DNA of 64,000 nt from Flavobacterium sp. CECT 9288 (GCF_918731615.1 NZ_OU957226.1:2481501-2545500), one strand, 5' to 3'. Positions 44,363-55,330 are shown, counted from the first letter of the stretch. The notes: generated by a model from the sequence alone, not told the origin. Translations and numbers: made by a program.

Positions 44363-47269
44363 TTAAGCAATTTGACGTTTAGCAAGTTCCGTAAACAATC
44401 CGTCCTTTTGAATTAATTCTTCATAAGTTCCTGACTCTTTAATTTCCCCTTTATCTAATACAAAAATACGATCAGCATTTTTTATAGTACTCAACCTGTG
44501 TGCTATGACTATACGAGTAGCTTGAAGTTTATCTAAACTTTCTGCAACAATATTTTGAGTTTTATTATCAAGAGCACTTGTAGCCTCATCCATAAATAGT
44601 AATCTTGGCTTATGCGCAATTGCTCTTGCAATCATTAATCTTTGTCTTTGACCTCCTGAAAAGGTTCCTGCTCCTTCACTAATAAACGTATGCATTTCCA
44701 TTGGCATATTTTTTATGTCATCCTCCATACCAGCCATACGGGCAGCAGCCCAAGCATCATCTAATGTTAATTCTGAATTTCCAACAATATTTTGATAAAT
44801 ACTACCTGACATAAGCGCTCCGTTTTGTAATACTACCCCTATTTGTCGTCTTGTCAGCTCTTTATTCATTGCGTCAAATGTATTACCATCATAGAATATT
44901 GAGCCTAACTCTGGATGTTCAAATCCTAAAAGGAGTCTCATAATAGTAGATTTTCCAGAGCCTGAAGCCCCTACAAAAGCAACCATTTCGCCAGGTTTTA
45001 TTTTAAATGTAATATTTTTTAAAATTAAAGGCTGATCTTCATAATACCTAAAAGATATAGAATTCAATTCAATTTCACCCATTAATTCACCTGGATCAAT
45101 ACTTTCCTCTATCGATTCTGGTTTTTCCTCTAGAATAGGCTTAACCCTTTCGTAAAGAGGGATAACACTAAGTGAAGAAATAAATGCCATAGATAATTTT
45201 AAACTATCATTTAAAAATTTGTTAAAGGAAATGATAAAAGCCATAAATGAGCCAACAGACATCATTGCCGTATCTTTAGAATTTAAAACCGTATAATATA
45301 TGAATGAAAAAAATAATATACTTGTAAAAAGAGGGTAAGAACTATTAAAAACCTCCACAAAATTTTGGTAACTACCTGAACTAAAGCCTAATTTTCTTAA
45401 TTTTGAAAACTTTTCACCCCAAAGAGAAAAAATTCTTTTTTCACCTCCTGTTATCCTTATTTTACTAATTCCAGATAGAAATTCGAAAAGAAAACCTTGA
45501 ATATCTCCTTGGTATTTTGACACCTCTCTATCGTACTTGAGTTTAAACCAGCCCATCAAAACCATAAAAGAAATAGCAATTAAAGCAAGCGCAACTCCTA
45601 CCAATGCTAAACTTGAATCATAATAAAAAAGAAGTAATAAATTAACACATGAGAATGCCCCGCTAAGTACAACAGTCATCAATGTATTAGATAAAATTTG
45701 TTTAATTGAATTAATGCTTAAAACTCTATTTGTAAGATCACCAGCTGTATATTTTTTATAAAAAGTTACTGGTAAGCGAAGGATATAATCCATCACTCCT
45801 ACTTGAAGGTTAATACTTGATTTTGACTCTAACCTCATTTGCAAAACTCCTTGCGCAAGTTGCAGTCCAGCTGATACAAAACCGATAATTATCATGATCA
45901 TGAAAATTTCTAAATGTATAGATTTATCTGCAGTGGGTATTACATCATCATATATCATTCCTGATAAAATAGGAATTAATAAACCTATTAAACTTACAAG
46001 TAAAGAAGCAACTAGTAATAGTCTGGCATCTTTTTTTACGCCATTCATAGCGAAATTTAATACTTTTTTTATGGAATCCATTTTTACATCAAATCCAGAA
46101 AAAAACATATACCCAATAGGTTCTAAAGTGTCGGCTATTTCATTATTAACTATAGTTTCGGTACCCTTAGAAAAGTTTTTAATTAAATAAGTGGTAGAAT
46201 TTTTCTGAATGAGAGCTACAGGTTCATTTGTTTCTTTTACAAATGCTAACAAATGTCCATTTTCATCTTTCCACCACACATCTCGTAAAATAATTTTTCG
46301 TATTCTTACTTTAGAACTCTGAGCAATTGCATACAAATAATTATTTGTATTGTAATTATCTGCCTCAAAATATTTGGGCTCTTCAAATTTAAAACCTGTT
46401 TGTTCTCCAATTAATTGGCATGTCAAAAAAAGTATATTTTGCTTTTTTGCTTTATCTTTCTTGGAGTGATGTAACTCTTTTTTAGAACCAGTAACTATCG
46501 ATTTTATTTTCTCTAAAGTGCTTTTTAATTCCTCTTCTTGATAAATTAATTTATCATTAAGAATATCACTTTCTGATAAACTACTGATCTCTATATTCTT
46601 GCAAAGTTGATTGTAAAAATGACCTTGTAGTTTTTCTAAAGAAATTAAAAAATTAATTTCATCCTCTAAAACTTCTCTAGTACTCATAGATTTTAACTCA
46701 GAACTTTCAGACAAGGACTTAACCCATAACTTATTACAAACAGGAATAGGAAATTTAAGTCCATCATTATAATTAATGGTCTCATGATCTGAAAAAATGG
46801 AAAGCTCTCCATCAATTAAACTTATCCAGTTTATTCCATGAGAAGGGTATGCAATTGTATTTTGATTTAAAACAAAGTAATTATAACTATCAATCGTTTT
46901 GTAAGTTTTTGGAGTATTACTTGAATTGATTTTAAATGAAGTTTTTAGTATCCATTTATCAATCATACTGGCTAGAAAAAAATGATCAATAGCAATAAGT
47001 TTATGTTTATCTATTGATAACAAAGTTGCATCGTTTGAAAAAACAATTAAACGAGTATCATTTTTACAGTCAGTTGAAAGTAAACTAAATAATAAGTCTC
47101 CTTTTTTAGCGGAGTATAAATATTTTAACGCACATAAATAATCTCCTTTTTCATCAACTCTTACATAAAACACATTTACCTCACCAGAAACTACCATCCA
47201 GAGTTTATCTGTGTTATTTAGTATCAATGGTTCTTCAACTCCTATATATATTTTTTCTTTCGTTGACAT
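44363..47269 (-). CDS. NHLM-type bacteriocin ABC transporter (permease + ATPase, second component)
   Basis: A 968-residue protein. The N-terminal 400 residues include a cyclic-nucleotide-binding-like beta fold (about 10-85) and a degenerate linker; no C39 cysteine peptidase is present. Next is a six-helix exporter domain (about 415-690), then an ATPase with Walker A VGASGSGKSTIMRLL, signature FSGGQRQRLMIARAI, Walker B LLFMDEATSALD and the H-loop IVIAHRLSTI. The architecture matches the second ABC protein found in NHLP/nitrile-hydratase-leader clusters. It lies 10 bp downstream of the C39-bearing transporter, suggesting a heteromeric exporter or separate steps in one pathway. Confidence 0.85.
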   Translation of the reverse strand: MSTKEKIYIGVEEPLILNNTDKLWMVVSGEVNVFYVRVDEKGDYLCALKYLYSAKKGDLLFSLLSTDCKNDTRLIVFSNDATLLSIDKHKLIAIDHFFLASMIDKWILKTSFKINSSNTPKTYKTIDSYNYFVLNQNTIAYPSHGINWISLIDGELSIFSDHETINYNDGLKFPIPVCNKLWVKSLSESSELKSMSTREVLEDEINFLISLEKLQGHFYNQLCKNIEISSLSESDILNDKLIYQEEELKSTLEKIKSIVTGSKKELHHSKKDKAKKQNILFLTCQLIGEQTGFKFEEPKYFEADNYNTNNYLYAIAQSSKVRIRKIILRDVWWKDENGHLLAFVKETNEPVALIQKNSTTYLIKNFSKGTETIVNNEIADTLEPIGYMFFSGFDVKMDSIKKVLNFAMNGVKKDARLLLVASLLVSLIGLLIPILSGMIYDDVIPTADKSIHLEIFMIMIIIGFVSAGLQLAQGVLQMRLESKSSINLQVGVMDYILRLPVTFYKKYTAGDLTNRVLSINSIKQILSNTLMTVVLSGAFSCVNLLLLFYYDSSLALVGVALALIAISFMVLMGWFKLKYDREVSKYQGDIQGFLFEFLSGISKIRITGGEKRIFSLWGEKFSKLRKLGFSSGSYQNFVEVFNSSYPLFTSILFFSFIYYTVLNSKDTAMMSVGSFMAFIISFNKFLNDSLKLSMAFISSLSVIPLYERVKPILEEKPESIEESIDPGELMGEIELNSISFRYYEDQPLILKNITFKIKPGEMVAFVGASGSGKSTIMRLLLGFEHPELGSIFYDGNTFDAMNKELTRRQIGVVLQNGALMSGSIYQNIVGNSELTLDDAWAAARMAGMEDDIKNMPMEMHTFISEGAGTFSGGQRQRLMIARAIAHKPRLLFMDEATSALDNKTQNIVAESLDKLQATRIVIAHRLSTIKNADRIFVLDKGEIKESGTYEELIQKDGLFTELAKRQIA

Positions 47270-47279
47270 ATCTTAATTT

Positions 47280-49478
47280 TTATTTTGTTTCAATCAATTT
47301 TGCATAAACACCATTTAATTTTAATAATTCTTTATGAGAGCCTCGTTCTACGATTTTACCAAACTCCATTACAATTATCTCATCACAGTCCATTATAGTG
47401 CTTAATCTATGGGCAACAATTAAACAAGTACATCCTCTTTTCTTAATATTATCCATCACAATTTTCTCTGTGGTTGAATCTAAGGCGCTGGTAGCTTCAT
47501 CCATAATTAAAATTGAAGGATTGCAAACTAGAGCTCTAGCAATTTCAATTCGTTGACGTTGTCCACCACTAAAATTTGATCCACCCTCTAAAACAGAGCT
47601 ATCGTAACCCTCATTTCTAGCCGCAATAACATCATGAATATCAGCATCTTTTGCGGAATTTATAATGTTTTTTTCTGGGATCATCACGTCCCAAAAAGAA
47701 ATATTCTCTTTAATTGTGCCATTAAACACTAAAACTTCCTGATCAATTACTGCTAATGATTCTGTAATGACATGTCTAGGAATATCTTTTCTATTTTTAT
47801 TGTCTAACAATACGTCACCATCCCATGGATCATAAAGCCCTGATGCTATTCTTGCCACAGTAGACTTTCCGCTTCCAGAACCTCCTACTAGTGCTACTCT
47901 ACTTCCGGGTCTTAACTTTAAATTAAAATTCTCAATTAGCGCTGGCATTGTAGGACTATATCCAAAAGTCACATTCTTCATTTCAAAATATCCAATTAAT
48001 TTGTTATTAATGGATTCCTTATTGGGCTGCTGGATATTTTTATCTTCGTTTTTTATAAATTGTTTGTCAATTTCATAGTTCATTACATCATCAATACGCG
48101 CCATATCGCTTTCTGTTTCGTGCAACATAGCTCCTACTGATACTAATTGATTTACTGGTGTAATAAAATTGTTCATTAAATAGGTAAAGGCTACTAGAGC
48201 TCCTAATGTCATCTCGCCTTCCATTATCCTCAAAGCCCCTAAACCTAAAATTAAAGTATTTGTTAAAGATGAAATTAGGTTTGGTAGTATATTAAGTCTT
48301 ATAGTCAACCACCCAAATTCTTGTTGAGCATTCATAACTTTAGCCAAATAACCAATCCAATTCGTGAAAAAATCATTTTCTCTACCAGAAGATTTTAATG
48401 TTTCAATCATGCTAATTCCAGAAGTAGTAGTTCCTAATAACTTTCCAGTTTCATTGCTCAATCTTCGGCTTCCGTCTTTTCTAGCAGTCGAAACATATTT
48501 TAAGGCAAACACATTTAACAGTGCCATAAAAACACCTATTAATGTCAGGGTAACATCATAGGAAAACATTAAAATTGCATAAAAAATAACAACAATAACA
48601 TTTAAAGCCGCATTTGCTAAATCACCACTTAAAAGTTTTGCTACTTTGTCATTCAATGAAACTCTATTACCTATTTCACCACTATATCTCTGAGTAAAAA
48701 AAGCAATAGGTAAATGAAAAACATGCCAAAGAAATTTACTAGATGTTACTAATGCAAGTTTTGTTTCTAATTTAAGTAAAAAATATTGCTGCAGATAGAC
48801 TAGAGATGCATTAACAATAAGAAGACCACCCATAATTAATAAAAGCGGCATTACAAAACCTGAAAAATTATTCACTAGATATTTATCTATAAATATTTTA
48901 AGGAATGATGGAATTACTAAACCAGGAATTACTAAAAACAAGCTTGCAATAATAATGTAGGTTATACTCAATTTAGAATTTGTAATTCTTGAAATTAACG
49001 ATGCAAATAATCCTTTTTTCTCATTTCCTTTTTCAAAATCTTTTGATGGACTAAAGGTTAAAACAACTCCTGTGTAAGAATCATCAAATTCTTTGTGAGT
49101 TACAAAATACCTACCTTGAGCTGGATCACTAAGATAAACTCTTTTTTTTGTAAAACCCTCAAGTACCAAAAAGTGATTGAAATTCCAAAAAATAATGGCT
49201 GGAGCTTCTATTTGCATTAACTTTTCAATAGACTTAGCGTATCCTTTTGCCTCTAACCCAAACTCTTTAGCCGCTTTTAGAATATTTGTAGCCTTTAATC
49301 CATCTCGTGATACCCCACAAGCTATTCTCAATTTTTCTAATGGTACAAATTTTCCAAAATGTCCTAAAATAATACTTAAAGCAGCAGCACCACATTCAAC
49401 GCTTTCCATCTGCAGAACAGTAGGTACTTTGACAGGTCTATTTTGTTTTTTTAAAAGTAAGTTTATGATATTTTTCAT
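47280..49478 (-). CDS. NHLM-type peptidase-containing ABC transporter (C39 peptidase + permease + ATPase)
   Basis: A 732-residue PCAT exporter. The N-terminal C39 peptidase has Gln23, Cys29 (QMESVECGAAALS), His102 (FNHFLVLEGF) and Asp118 (LSDPAQGRY). It is followed by six membrane helices and an ATPase with Walker A VGGSGSGKSTVARI, signature FSGGQRQRIEIARAL and Walker B ILIMDEATSALD. C39 peptidases cut leader peptides after a Gly-Gly site while the transporter exports the core. The three precursors at 61.5-62.7 kb all end their leaders in AGG or AGGG, so they are the expected substrates. Confidence 0.92.
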   Translation of the reverse strand: MKNIINLLLKKQNRPVKVPTVLQMESVECGAAALSIILGHFGKFVPLEKLRIACGVSRDGLKATNILKAAKEFGLEAKGYAKSIEKLMQIEAPAIIFWNFNHFLVLEGFTKKRVYLSDPAQGRYFVTHKEFDDSYTGVVLTFSPSKDFEKGNEKKGLFASLISRITNSKLSITYIIIASLFLVIPGLVIPSFLKIFIDKYLVNNFSGFVMPLLLIMGGLLIVNASLVYLQQYFLLKLETKLALVTSSKFLWHVFHLPIAFFTQRYSGEIGNRVSLNDKVAKLLSGDLANAALNVIVVIFYAILMFSYDVTLTLIGVFMALLNVFALKYVSTARKDGSRRLSNETGKLLGTTTSGISMIETLKSSGRENDFFTNWIGYLAKVMNAQQEFGWLTIRLNILPNLISSLTNTLILGLGALRIMEGEMTLGALVAFTYLMNNFITPVNQLVSVGAMLHETESDMARIDDVMNYEIDKQFIKNEDKNIQQPNKESINNKLIGYFEMKNVTFGYSPTMPALIENFNLKLRPGSRVALVGGSGSGKSTVARIASGLYDPWDGDVLLDNKNRKDIPRHVITESLAVIDQEVLVFNGTIKENISFWDVMIPEKNIINSAKDADIHDVIAARNEGYDSSVLEGGSNFSGGQRQRIEIARALVCNPSILIMDEATSALDSTTEKIVMDNIKKRGCTCLIVAHRLSTIMDCDEIIVMEFGKIVERGSHKELLKLNGVYAKLIETK

Positions 49479-49487
49479 TTTGATGGA

Positions 49488-50750
49488 TCAATATAAGTCA
49501 AAAAATTTCTTGAACGCTGGAACAACTAATGTTACAGGTGGCTCTCGTTTTATTGTGATTTTACCTAAACATGATGTACCTTCTTTTAGAAAAATATCTG
49601 GTCCTTTTGCAGAAGTCCATTTATAACCACTATACGATACTGGGTCTTTCTCAAAATCTACGTATACTTCAAATAAAGGACCACCTACTAAAAGTTGCTT
49701 TGTAAGTTGATCATTTTTAACAGATGTGAGCATTCCTTGTTGGGTTATTGGAAAATCTGATACATAAGTAACTTTTCCCTTTATAAATCCATATTCTTCA
49801 GGCTGTACAGTCGAAGGTACAATTAAAGCTTCCATTCCTTTTTTGATTTTTTTTCCATCTTTTGAAGGAATATAAAGAATACCTCTTAATTGAGATTGTT
49901 TTGTTTTAATGGTATTCTTAAGTTTAAATAATGGAGACCCTACAGAAACAACAATTCCAGCATCGGTTAAAACCTCAACTACTTCTCCACTATATGGACT
50001 TTTTATATTCCTTTGATTGTCATACTTTTCATTTAAAAACTGAAGATTTCTTTCAGCTTCCGCAATTCTTTGCTTTTGTAATATAACTTTTTGTTGTATG
50101 TCAAATCCTAAATTATTTTGTTGACTAGAGGTTTCTACGATTTGTCCTTTTAATCTTTCAATAGTATTTTTTGCTACTTCAATTTGTTGTTTTGTATTTG
50201 CAACTTGCGATTTAGTTATTAAACTTTTATCCAGTAAAACATTCTCTGATTCCAATTGATTATTAAGAAAAATGATTTTCTTTTTTTCTGATTCGATCTC
50301 CCCTTTAATACTTACACGGGATTGACTAATTATTTCACCTTGTAGTTGAGTGCCTTGATTCCCGTATGACATTAGCTTTTCCATTTCAAATTTTCTATCA
50401 GATAGAACCGCTTTTGCATCTTCAATTTGTTGAAATAGTTCTGGTTGTCGTATTGTAGCAATTATATCACCCTCTTTAACAGTACTCCCTATTACTACTC
50501 TTAACTCCACTAATTGCCCTTGTGCTGTAGCAACAACTTCATGAACGTCACCACCTAGTACAACACCGATTACATCTAATTTTGTTTTTACGGTGCCCAT
50601 AAAAGACCAAATTATCGCTGTGAAAATTGCTACTATAATTGTAATTAAAGCTATCCAAGCTTTTGTACCAGTAACTTTAATTAATTGATCTAATTTTTCT
50701 GGAGTTGAAAGTTTTTCTAATGCCGATTTTCTAAAAAAAGGTGCTGACAT
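49488..50750 (-). CDS. HlyD-family periplasmic adaptor (NHLM system)
   Basis: A 420-residue membrane-fusion protein: a cytosolic start, one membrane helix (about 31-53, ALITIIVAIFTAIIWSFM), a biotinyl-lipoyl half-motif, a long coiled-coil hairpin (about 110-235, Gln/Lys/Glu-rich) and a C-terminal beta-barrel. It would bridge the inner-membrane ABC transporters and the TolC-like channel encoded just upstream. Spacing is 9 bp to the C39 transporter gene and 13 bp to the TolC gene, so all are in one operon. The length is as usual for the family. Confidence 0.9.
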   Translation of the reverse strand: MSAPFFRKSALEKLSTPEKLDQLIKVTGTKAWIALITIIVAIFTAIIWSFMGTVKTKLDVIGVVLGGDVHEVVATAQGQLVELRVVIGSTVKEGDIIATIRQPELFQQIEDAKAVLSDRKFEMEKLMSYGNQGTQLQGEIISQSRVSIKGEIESEKKKIIFLNNQLESENVLLDKSLITKSQVANTKQQIEVAKNTIERLKGQIVETSSQQNNLGFDIQQKVILQKQRIAEAERNLQFLNEKYDNQRNIKSPYSGEVVEVLTDAGIVVSVGSPLFKLKNTIKTKQSQLRGILYIPSKDGKKIKKGMEALIVPSTVQPEEYGFIKGKVTYVSDFPITQQGMLTSVKNDQLTKQLLVGGPLFEVYVDFEKDPVSYSGYKWTSAKGPDIFLKEGTSCLGKITIKREPPVTLVVPAFKKFFDLY

Positions 50751-50763
50751 AATTTATATGTTT

Positions 50764-52329
50764 TTAATTTTCTGTGTTAGGAATAGTATAAAATGCATTT
50801 TGAGTAATTTTAAACCCAAGATCTTCTTTAGAAATAAGCGTACCTGTTTCGTGCCTAAGTATTAAAATTGCATTTGAGAATTGTTGCTGTGCGTTTAGAT
50901 TCTCTAATTCTGAAGCAGTAAGTCTTTCTTGAAATAAGATTAAATTTAAAAGAGTAGTTAAACCGGATTGAAACTTAATCTGTTCATTTTTAAATGCATT
51001 TTGATAAAAATCAAAAGACTCTTTTGATTTTTGAAGAATTAAAATACTATTCATAAGATTATTAACTGCTATGTCAATATTCAATTCAATATTTCTATGA
51101 ATGTTTTCATTTATTACGGTTTGATTTTGCAAAGCAATTTTACGTATCGAATAATTCCCTTTGGCCAAATTGTTATTCAACGGAAAAGAAAATGAAAGTT
51201 TGGCTCCACCTCCTAGTTCTTGACCTTGATTATTAACAAGAGAAGACCATGATTTATCAACTCCGTTTCCTACGCTTGCACTCCCATAAAAACCAAAAGC
51301 TGATAAGTTTAATTGAGGCCTTAGATTATTAGTTGCTACTAAATATTGAAGTTCTAATGCTTTATACTCCTCTCCGATTGCCTTAACATCACCTCTTTTA
51401 CTCTTAGCAATTTTAATTAGTGCATTTTTATCAATAAATTCATTGTAGCCAGATTCTAAAACAGTGGGAAAATCATTAACAGGAATATCTAGTCTTTGAC
51501 TTTCTTCATCAATTAAACCAATAACTCTTCCTAAATTAATTCTTGAATTATACAAATTTTGTCTTGCAACTGCAGTTAGCCTTTCTTGATTTCTTAAATC
51601 TGCATTGACTTGATCTAAATCACTTAGCGGTTTTTTATCCGCTTTTACAAGTTCTGTAGTCATATTTAACACCTCTCTCACTCTATTCTCATTTTGAGTA
51701 TAAATTGATAGACTTTTATATGCCGTATAATAATCCCAATAAGCAATGCCTATTTGCTCTATTTCAAGAGAATTTGCAAACTCATAATCATATTTACTTT
51801 TATTGATGTAAAAAACAGATGCTTTTTCTGAAGCTGTAACTATCTTAGCTCCTCTTCCTCTTAAAAGTGGTTGAGTGAAAACAAGGTTAAACGTACTAGA
51901 ATGATTCCCATAAAAACTGCCAACAAGTTCATTGAAAGTATTGTAGGGAAAATTTGAATTATTATAATTATATTTTAAACCTATATCAATTGATTGTCCA
52001 GTTCGTAGTCTTTTTTGTGAACCAATTGAAAAATCAAATGAATTATTTCTAAGCGTTTTATCGACGAAATCATTTCTAGGATCTGCATCAAAAAGATTGT
52101 ATTTTCTATTTTGAAATGCAACATCAGAGTTTAAATTAAAATCAAAAATACTTCTTTGAACTTGTAAATCAGCTTCGGCATTTTGAATGGAGTAATTAGA
52201 AATTCTAATGGTTGGATTTTTATTAAATGCAATACTTGAAACCTCAATTAAATCACACTTGATTTTAGCCTGACTGTACAAAAGAGTATAACTACTAAAT
52301 AAAATATAAAACAAAAAATAATTCCTCAT
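50764..52329 (-). CDS. TolC-family outer-membrane efflux protein
   Basis: About 521 residues, with a signal peptide (MRNYFLFYILFSSYTLLYSQ) and two OEP repeats of long amphipathic helices. These include QPLLRGRGAKIVTASEKASV and the C-terminal FQSGLTTLLNLILFQERLTA, typical of TolC-like channels. An upstream in-frame ATG at 52350 exists, but the ATG at 52329 starts exactly at the signal peptide and avoids overlap with the preceding gene, so I prefer it. It completes a tripartite secretion path with HlyD and the ABC proteins, taking the modified peptide across the outer membrane. Confidence 0.9.
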   Translation of the reverse strand: MRNYFLFYILFSSYTLLYSQAKIKCDLIEVSSIAFNKNPTIRISNYSIQNAEADLQVQRSIFDFNLNSDVAFQNRKYNLFDADPRNDFVDKTLRNNSFDFSIGSQKRLRTGQSIDIGLKYNYNNSNFPYNTFNELVGSFYGNHSSTFNLVFTQPLLRGRGAKIVTASEKASVFYINKSKYDYEFANSLEIEQIGIAYWDYYTAYKSLSIYTQNENRVREVLNMTTELVKADKKPLSDLDQVNADLRNQERLTAVARQNLYNSRINLGRVIGLIDEESQRLDIPVNDFPTVLESGYNEFIDKNALIKIAKSKRGDVKAIGEEYKALELQYLVATNNLRPQLNLSAFGFYGSASVGNGVDKSWSSLVNNQGQELGGGAKLSFSFPLNNNLAKGNYSIRKIALQNQTVINENIHRNIELNIDIAVNNLMNSILILQKSKESFDFYQNAFKNEQIKFQSGLTTLLNLILFQERLTASELENLNAQQQFSNAILILRHETGTLISKEDLGFKITQNAFYTIPNTEN

Positions 52330-52336
52330 ATTGAAC

Positions 52337-52876
52337 TTAATAATTAACACTTAACTTTACTTCTGAAAATCTATTTAATATTTGACCAAAACGCGCACCT
52401 GCTTGTGAAACCACATCTAATACTTTTGTGTCAATTAAATCCTCTTCCTCTGGTACTCCATATCCCAACTGATCTGTAGTTTTTCTTAACCTATTAGAAA
52501 GAAATAAGGCTAATGAGTAATAAAAATTAGCTTTGAAATCTGGGTTTGATGAAAGACGTGCTTCTATTACATTTCGAGATATTTTATAAACTACAGCTGA
52601 TTTTTTTGAAATAACAGAAACTGATGGAGGTCTAGATTCTAAAAAAGACATTTCACCCACAATTTCACCTGCTCCTAAGGTGGCTATTTCCTCATTCTCA
52701 GTCTCATCTGAAAAAATTGACAGCTGACCTGATAATAAAATGTATAAATTATCCACATAGTTTCCTTTTTGGATTAATTTATCTCCTGTTTTCAGTTCTA
52801 TTTTTTGGCCGTTTTGGATCATCCATTCCACATCTCTGTCGTTTAATTGGCCTAAGAAAAAAAGTACTCGTTTCAT
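52337..52876 (-). CDS. Cyclic-nucleotide-binding domain protein
   Basis: A 179-residue protein made of a single CNB domain: the beta barrel (about 15-115) contains LYILLSGQLSIF and the phosphate-binding-cassette-like segment GEIVGEMSFLESRPPSVSV, where Gly-Glu and a Pro-Pro-Ser replace the canonical Arg-Ala/Thr. No HTH follows, and the last 50 residues are helical. It belongs to the Crp/Fnr-like fold but probably acts by protein contact. It is encoded between the AraC regulator and TolC. An adenylate cyclase gene lies at the other end of the cluster, so cAMP control is possible, but ligand binding is uncertain because the Arg is absent. Confidence 0.75.
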   Translation of the reverse strand: MKRVLFFLGQLNDRDVEWMIQNGQKIELKTGDKLIQKGNYVDNLYILLSGQLSIFSDETENEEIATLGAGEIVGEMSFLESRPPSVSVISKKSAVVYKISRNVIEARLSSNPDFKANFYYSLALFLSNRLRKTTDQLGYGVPEEEDLIDTKVLDVVSQAGARFGQILNRFSEVKLSVNY

Positions 52877-52976
52877 AGTATGTATTTTTAAGGTTATGGT
52901 TATTTAGTTGTTCTTTTTTAAAATAATTTTTATTTTAACTACAAGTTTTGATAGCACTTTATCAACAGTTTCGTTT

Positions 52977-53630
52977 TCAAGACAATGAGTTTATTAATTC
53001 TTTGGGAGATATATTATATTGATTGCTAAACAACTTTGAAAAATAATGAGAATCATTATAACCAACAGAATATGAAACTTGAGAGATCGAATCTTGAATA
53101 TAGTTCTCAATCAATTGCTTAGCTTTATGCAACCTTAAAACACGTATATATTTATTAGGAGTTAAAAAAACTAAATTCGAAATTTTTCTATGAAGTTGCC
53201 TTTCACTAACAGCCATTTTACATGATAATTCATATAAGTCAAGGTCACTTTTAGAAATAGAATTATAAATTTCTTTTTCTAAATTGATTAACCAATTTTG
53301 ATCATTTTTTGTCACTTTTTCTGGAGTAATCTTATTAGAACATAGATGCTGAACATTCTTATTTGACTCATAAATATCAAAAATATCAGGACGCCTTTGA
53401 ATGGTTAAGCTTACTGATTTAGATTTAATTTCATTTAATATTTCCTCAATAAGGTCATTAATTTGCTTACTACTAGAAAAAATTATTTCATTTGTTATCT
53501 TATTCTCAACTGAACTAGGGGTGCTAGCAGTCATAATAGTATCTAATGGGTTCTTTATATGTAAGAATAAATGATTTAAAATATCTGGCGAAGACCAATC
53601 TATTGTAGTTTTTTTTACTGTTGCATTCAT
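52977..53630 (-). CDS. AraC-family transcriptional regulator
   Basis: A 217-residue protein. The C-terminal 100 residues form a double HTH of the AraC type: LYELSCKMAVSERQLHRKIS as the first HTH and ISQVSYSVGYNDSHYFSKLF as the second, with the usual SPKEL ending. The N-terminal 110 residues match no sensor domain I know and look helical. It is located upstream of the exporter genes on the same strand, 100 bp before the CNB gene, and probably controls the cluster. Its site may be the direct-repeat modules upstream of the precursor genes, which is testable. Confidence 0.85.
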   Translation of the reverse strand: MNATVKKTTIDWSSPDILNHLFLHIKNPLDTIMTASTPSSVENKITNEIIFSSSKQINDLIEEILNEIKSKSVSLTIQRRPDIFDIYESNKNVQHLCSNKITPEKVTKNDQNWLINLEKEIYNSISKSDLDLYELSCKMAVSERQLHRKISNLVFLTPNKYIRVLRLHKAKQLIENYIQDSISQVSYSVGYNDSHYFSKLFSNQYNISPKELINSLS

Positions 53631-54662
53631 GACTTATAGCGGTAATTAATTCTATTGATTACTAAATTTCAAAATTCAGATACTAACATTTTCGTAAGCA
53701 AACTCAAAGTCTATTGACTTTCATTATTTTCAATTACATAAAACTATTAGTAAAATGAGATACCTATATTGCTATGTAAACATTCTATTTTGTTGGTATT
53801 GTGCCCTTCAAAATGTTAGCTGAAAATGATTCTTAAGAAATTCTATATGCCAAAACTACAACTGAAGTTTAGTGAAGTTTTACACTTAAAGTGTAAATAA
53901 AGTTAAATATCAAAAAATCCTGAAAACAAATATTTTACACAGAATTAATTGCATTAATTGCTGTAAAATCTAACATTAAACATATTAGAAATTATAACTA
54001 AAGACTTTTGGATTACTTAAAAAAAAAGATAAATATTCATCGTAACAATACGACAAAATTTGCAAGGAGATTATGATATTATTTTAGTTTGTTAAAAGTT
54101 ATAAAACAAACTGTATCTATTTTGAATGAAAAAATGCAACTCCTTTTAATTGATATGCTATTTAAATAAGACACACCATTTGTTTAGAGCTGGTCAAATA
54201 CTTTCATGAATTCATTTAATATAATATTCTAATATTAGATCTATAAATGAATGTTCAATAGCAACTTAGTGTTATTTAGATTTTACATTAAGAAACAACG
54301 TAATACGAAATCCGAATACTTTTAATATTTATAGTTGCCAAAATAAATGATATATAAAATCTGATCAACATTAAATGGTAATAAAATGGAATTTTAGATA
54401 AAAATATGGAGAGGATATTATTAAAAGAATAGAAACCTTAACAATAATTGAAGTTTAAATTCGAGGGGAAATGATAAATGAAACAATAAAAAATAAAATC
54501 TACATTATTCCAATCTATTTGAAATACAGCTTTGTTAATTTAGCATGAGGTTGGATAATAAATTGAAAAAACACAAGAAATACCGTATTATGTAACCAGG
54601 TTATTTACAAAACTTATTCTTTTAAAGTTTCTTCTATTTTTTTGAGATTTTTACATCAAAAT
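53631..54662. other. Long AT-rich intergenic region within the RiPP cluster
   Basis: About 1 kb without a coding frame that I can support, no GG-type leader, no RNA gene and no strong terminator. It separates the exporter block from the two-component block and presumably holds the AraC gene promoter. Confidence 0.45.
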
Positions 54663-55325
54663 TTAGATCATTCTTAATATCCTACACTCCCGTAAAATGT
54701 CTTCGTCATTGCCTTTATCAATACCTAAAATATCCTTTATTTTACTTTTACGCTTTTTAACGGTATCTTCTGATACTTTAATTGTTGTGGCAATAGTTTT
54801 TATTTGACATCCATTAGATATTAACGTTATAATTTGACGATCAATAGTGTCAAAATGTCCTTCAGCTAGTAAACGATCTGTTTTTGCTTTATTAGCAGTC
54901 TTACTGAAATAGTTTTCACCAGCCATGATTTTATCGTAGGCCATTAACAATTCCTCATCGTCAAAATCTGTTTTTACCAAAATTCCATTGACTTTTGTTT
55001 TTTGATATATATTGTACAAAATAACACTTTCAAAATGCGAAGTAATAATCAGTGTTTTTGCTGAAGGAATATATTTATGAACTAAAACTGCTAAATCACC
55101 TCCATTAAATATATTTTTATCAGGAAAAGCAGGTAGACTATAATCGAGCATAACCAAATCAAAAGAAATTGTATTAATTTCATTTGAAATGCATTCGTAT
55201 GCTGATTCACAATTATTAGCTGAATAAAACTCTAAATCATGGCCCAATCTATTGTGCGAAAGAATAGTCTGATAAGCAGTAATCATTGAAGGATGATCTT
55301 CAACAATTAATATTTTTTTTGTCAT
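54663..55325 (-). CDS. NarL/LuxR-type response regulator
   Basis: A 220-residue regulator: a receiver with Glu9-Asp10 (ILIVEDHPS), phosphoacceptor Asp61 (VMLDYSLP), Thr/Ser in LIITSHF and Lys in ILVKTDF, then a LuxR-type HTH (about 150-205) with IISNGCQIKTIATTIKVSED and VKKRKSKI. It lies 5 bp downstream of the TPR-histidine kinase gene, its cognate partner. Location between the exporters and the modification genes makes it a candidate regulator of the RiPP cluster. Confidence 0.9.
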   Translation of the reverse strand: MTKKILIVEDHPSMITAYQTILSHNRLGHDLEFYSANNCESAYECISNEINTISFDLVMLDYSLPAFPDKNIFNGGDLAVLVHKYIPSAKTLIITSHFESVILYNIYQKTKVNGILVKTDFDDEELLMAYDKIMAGENYFSKTANKAKTDRLLAEGHFDTIDRQIITLISNGCQIKTIATTIKVSEDTVKKRKSKIKDILGIDKGNDEDILRECRILRMI

Positions 55326-55330
55326 AATAT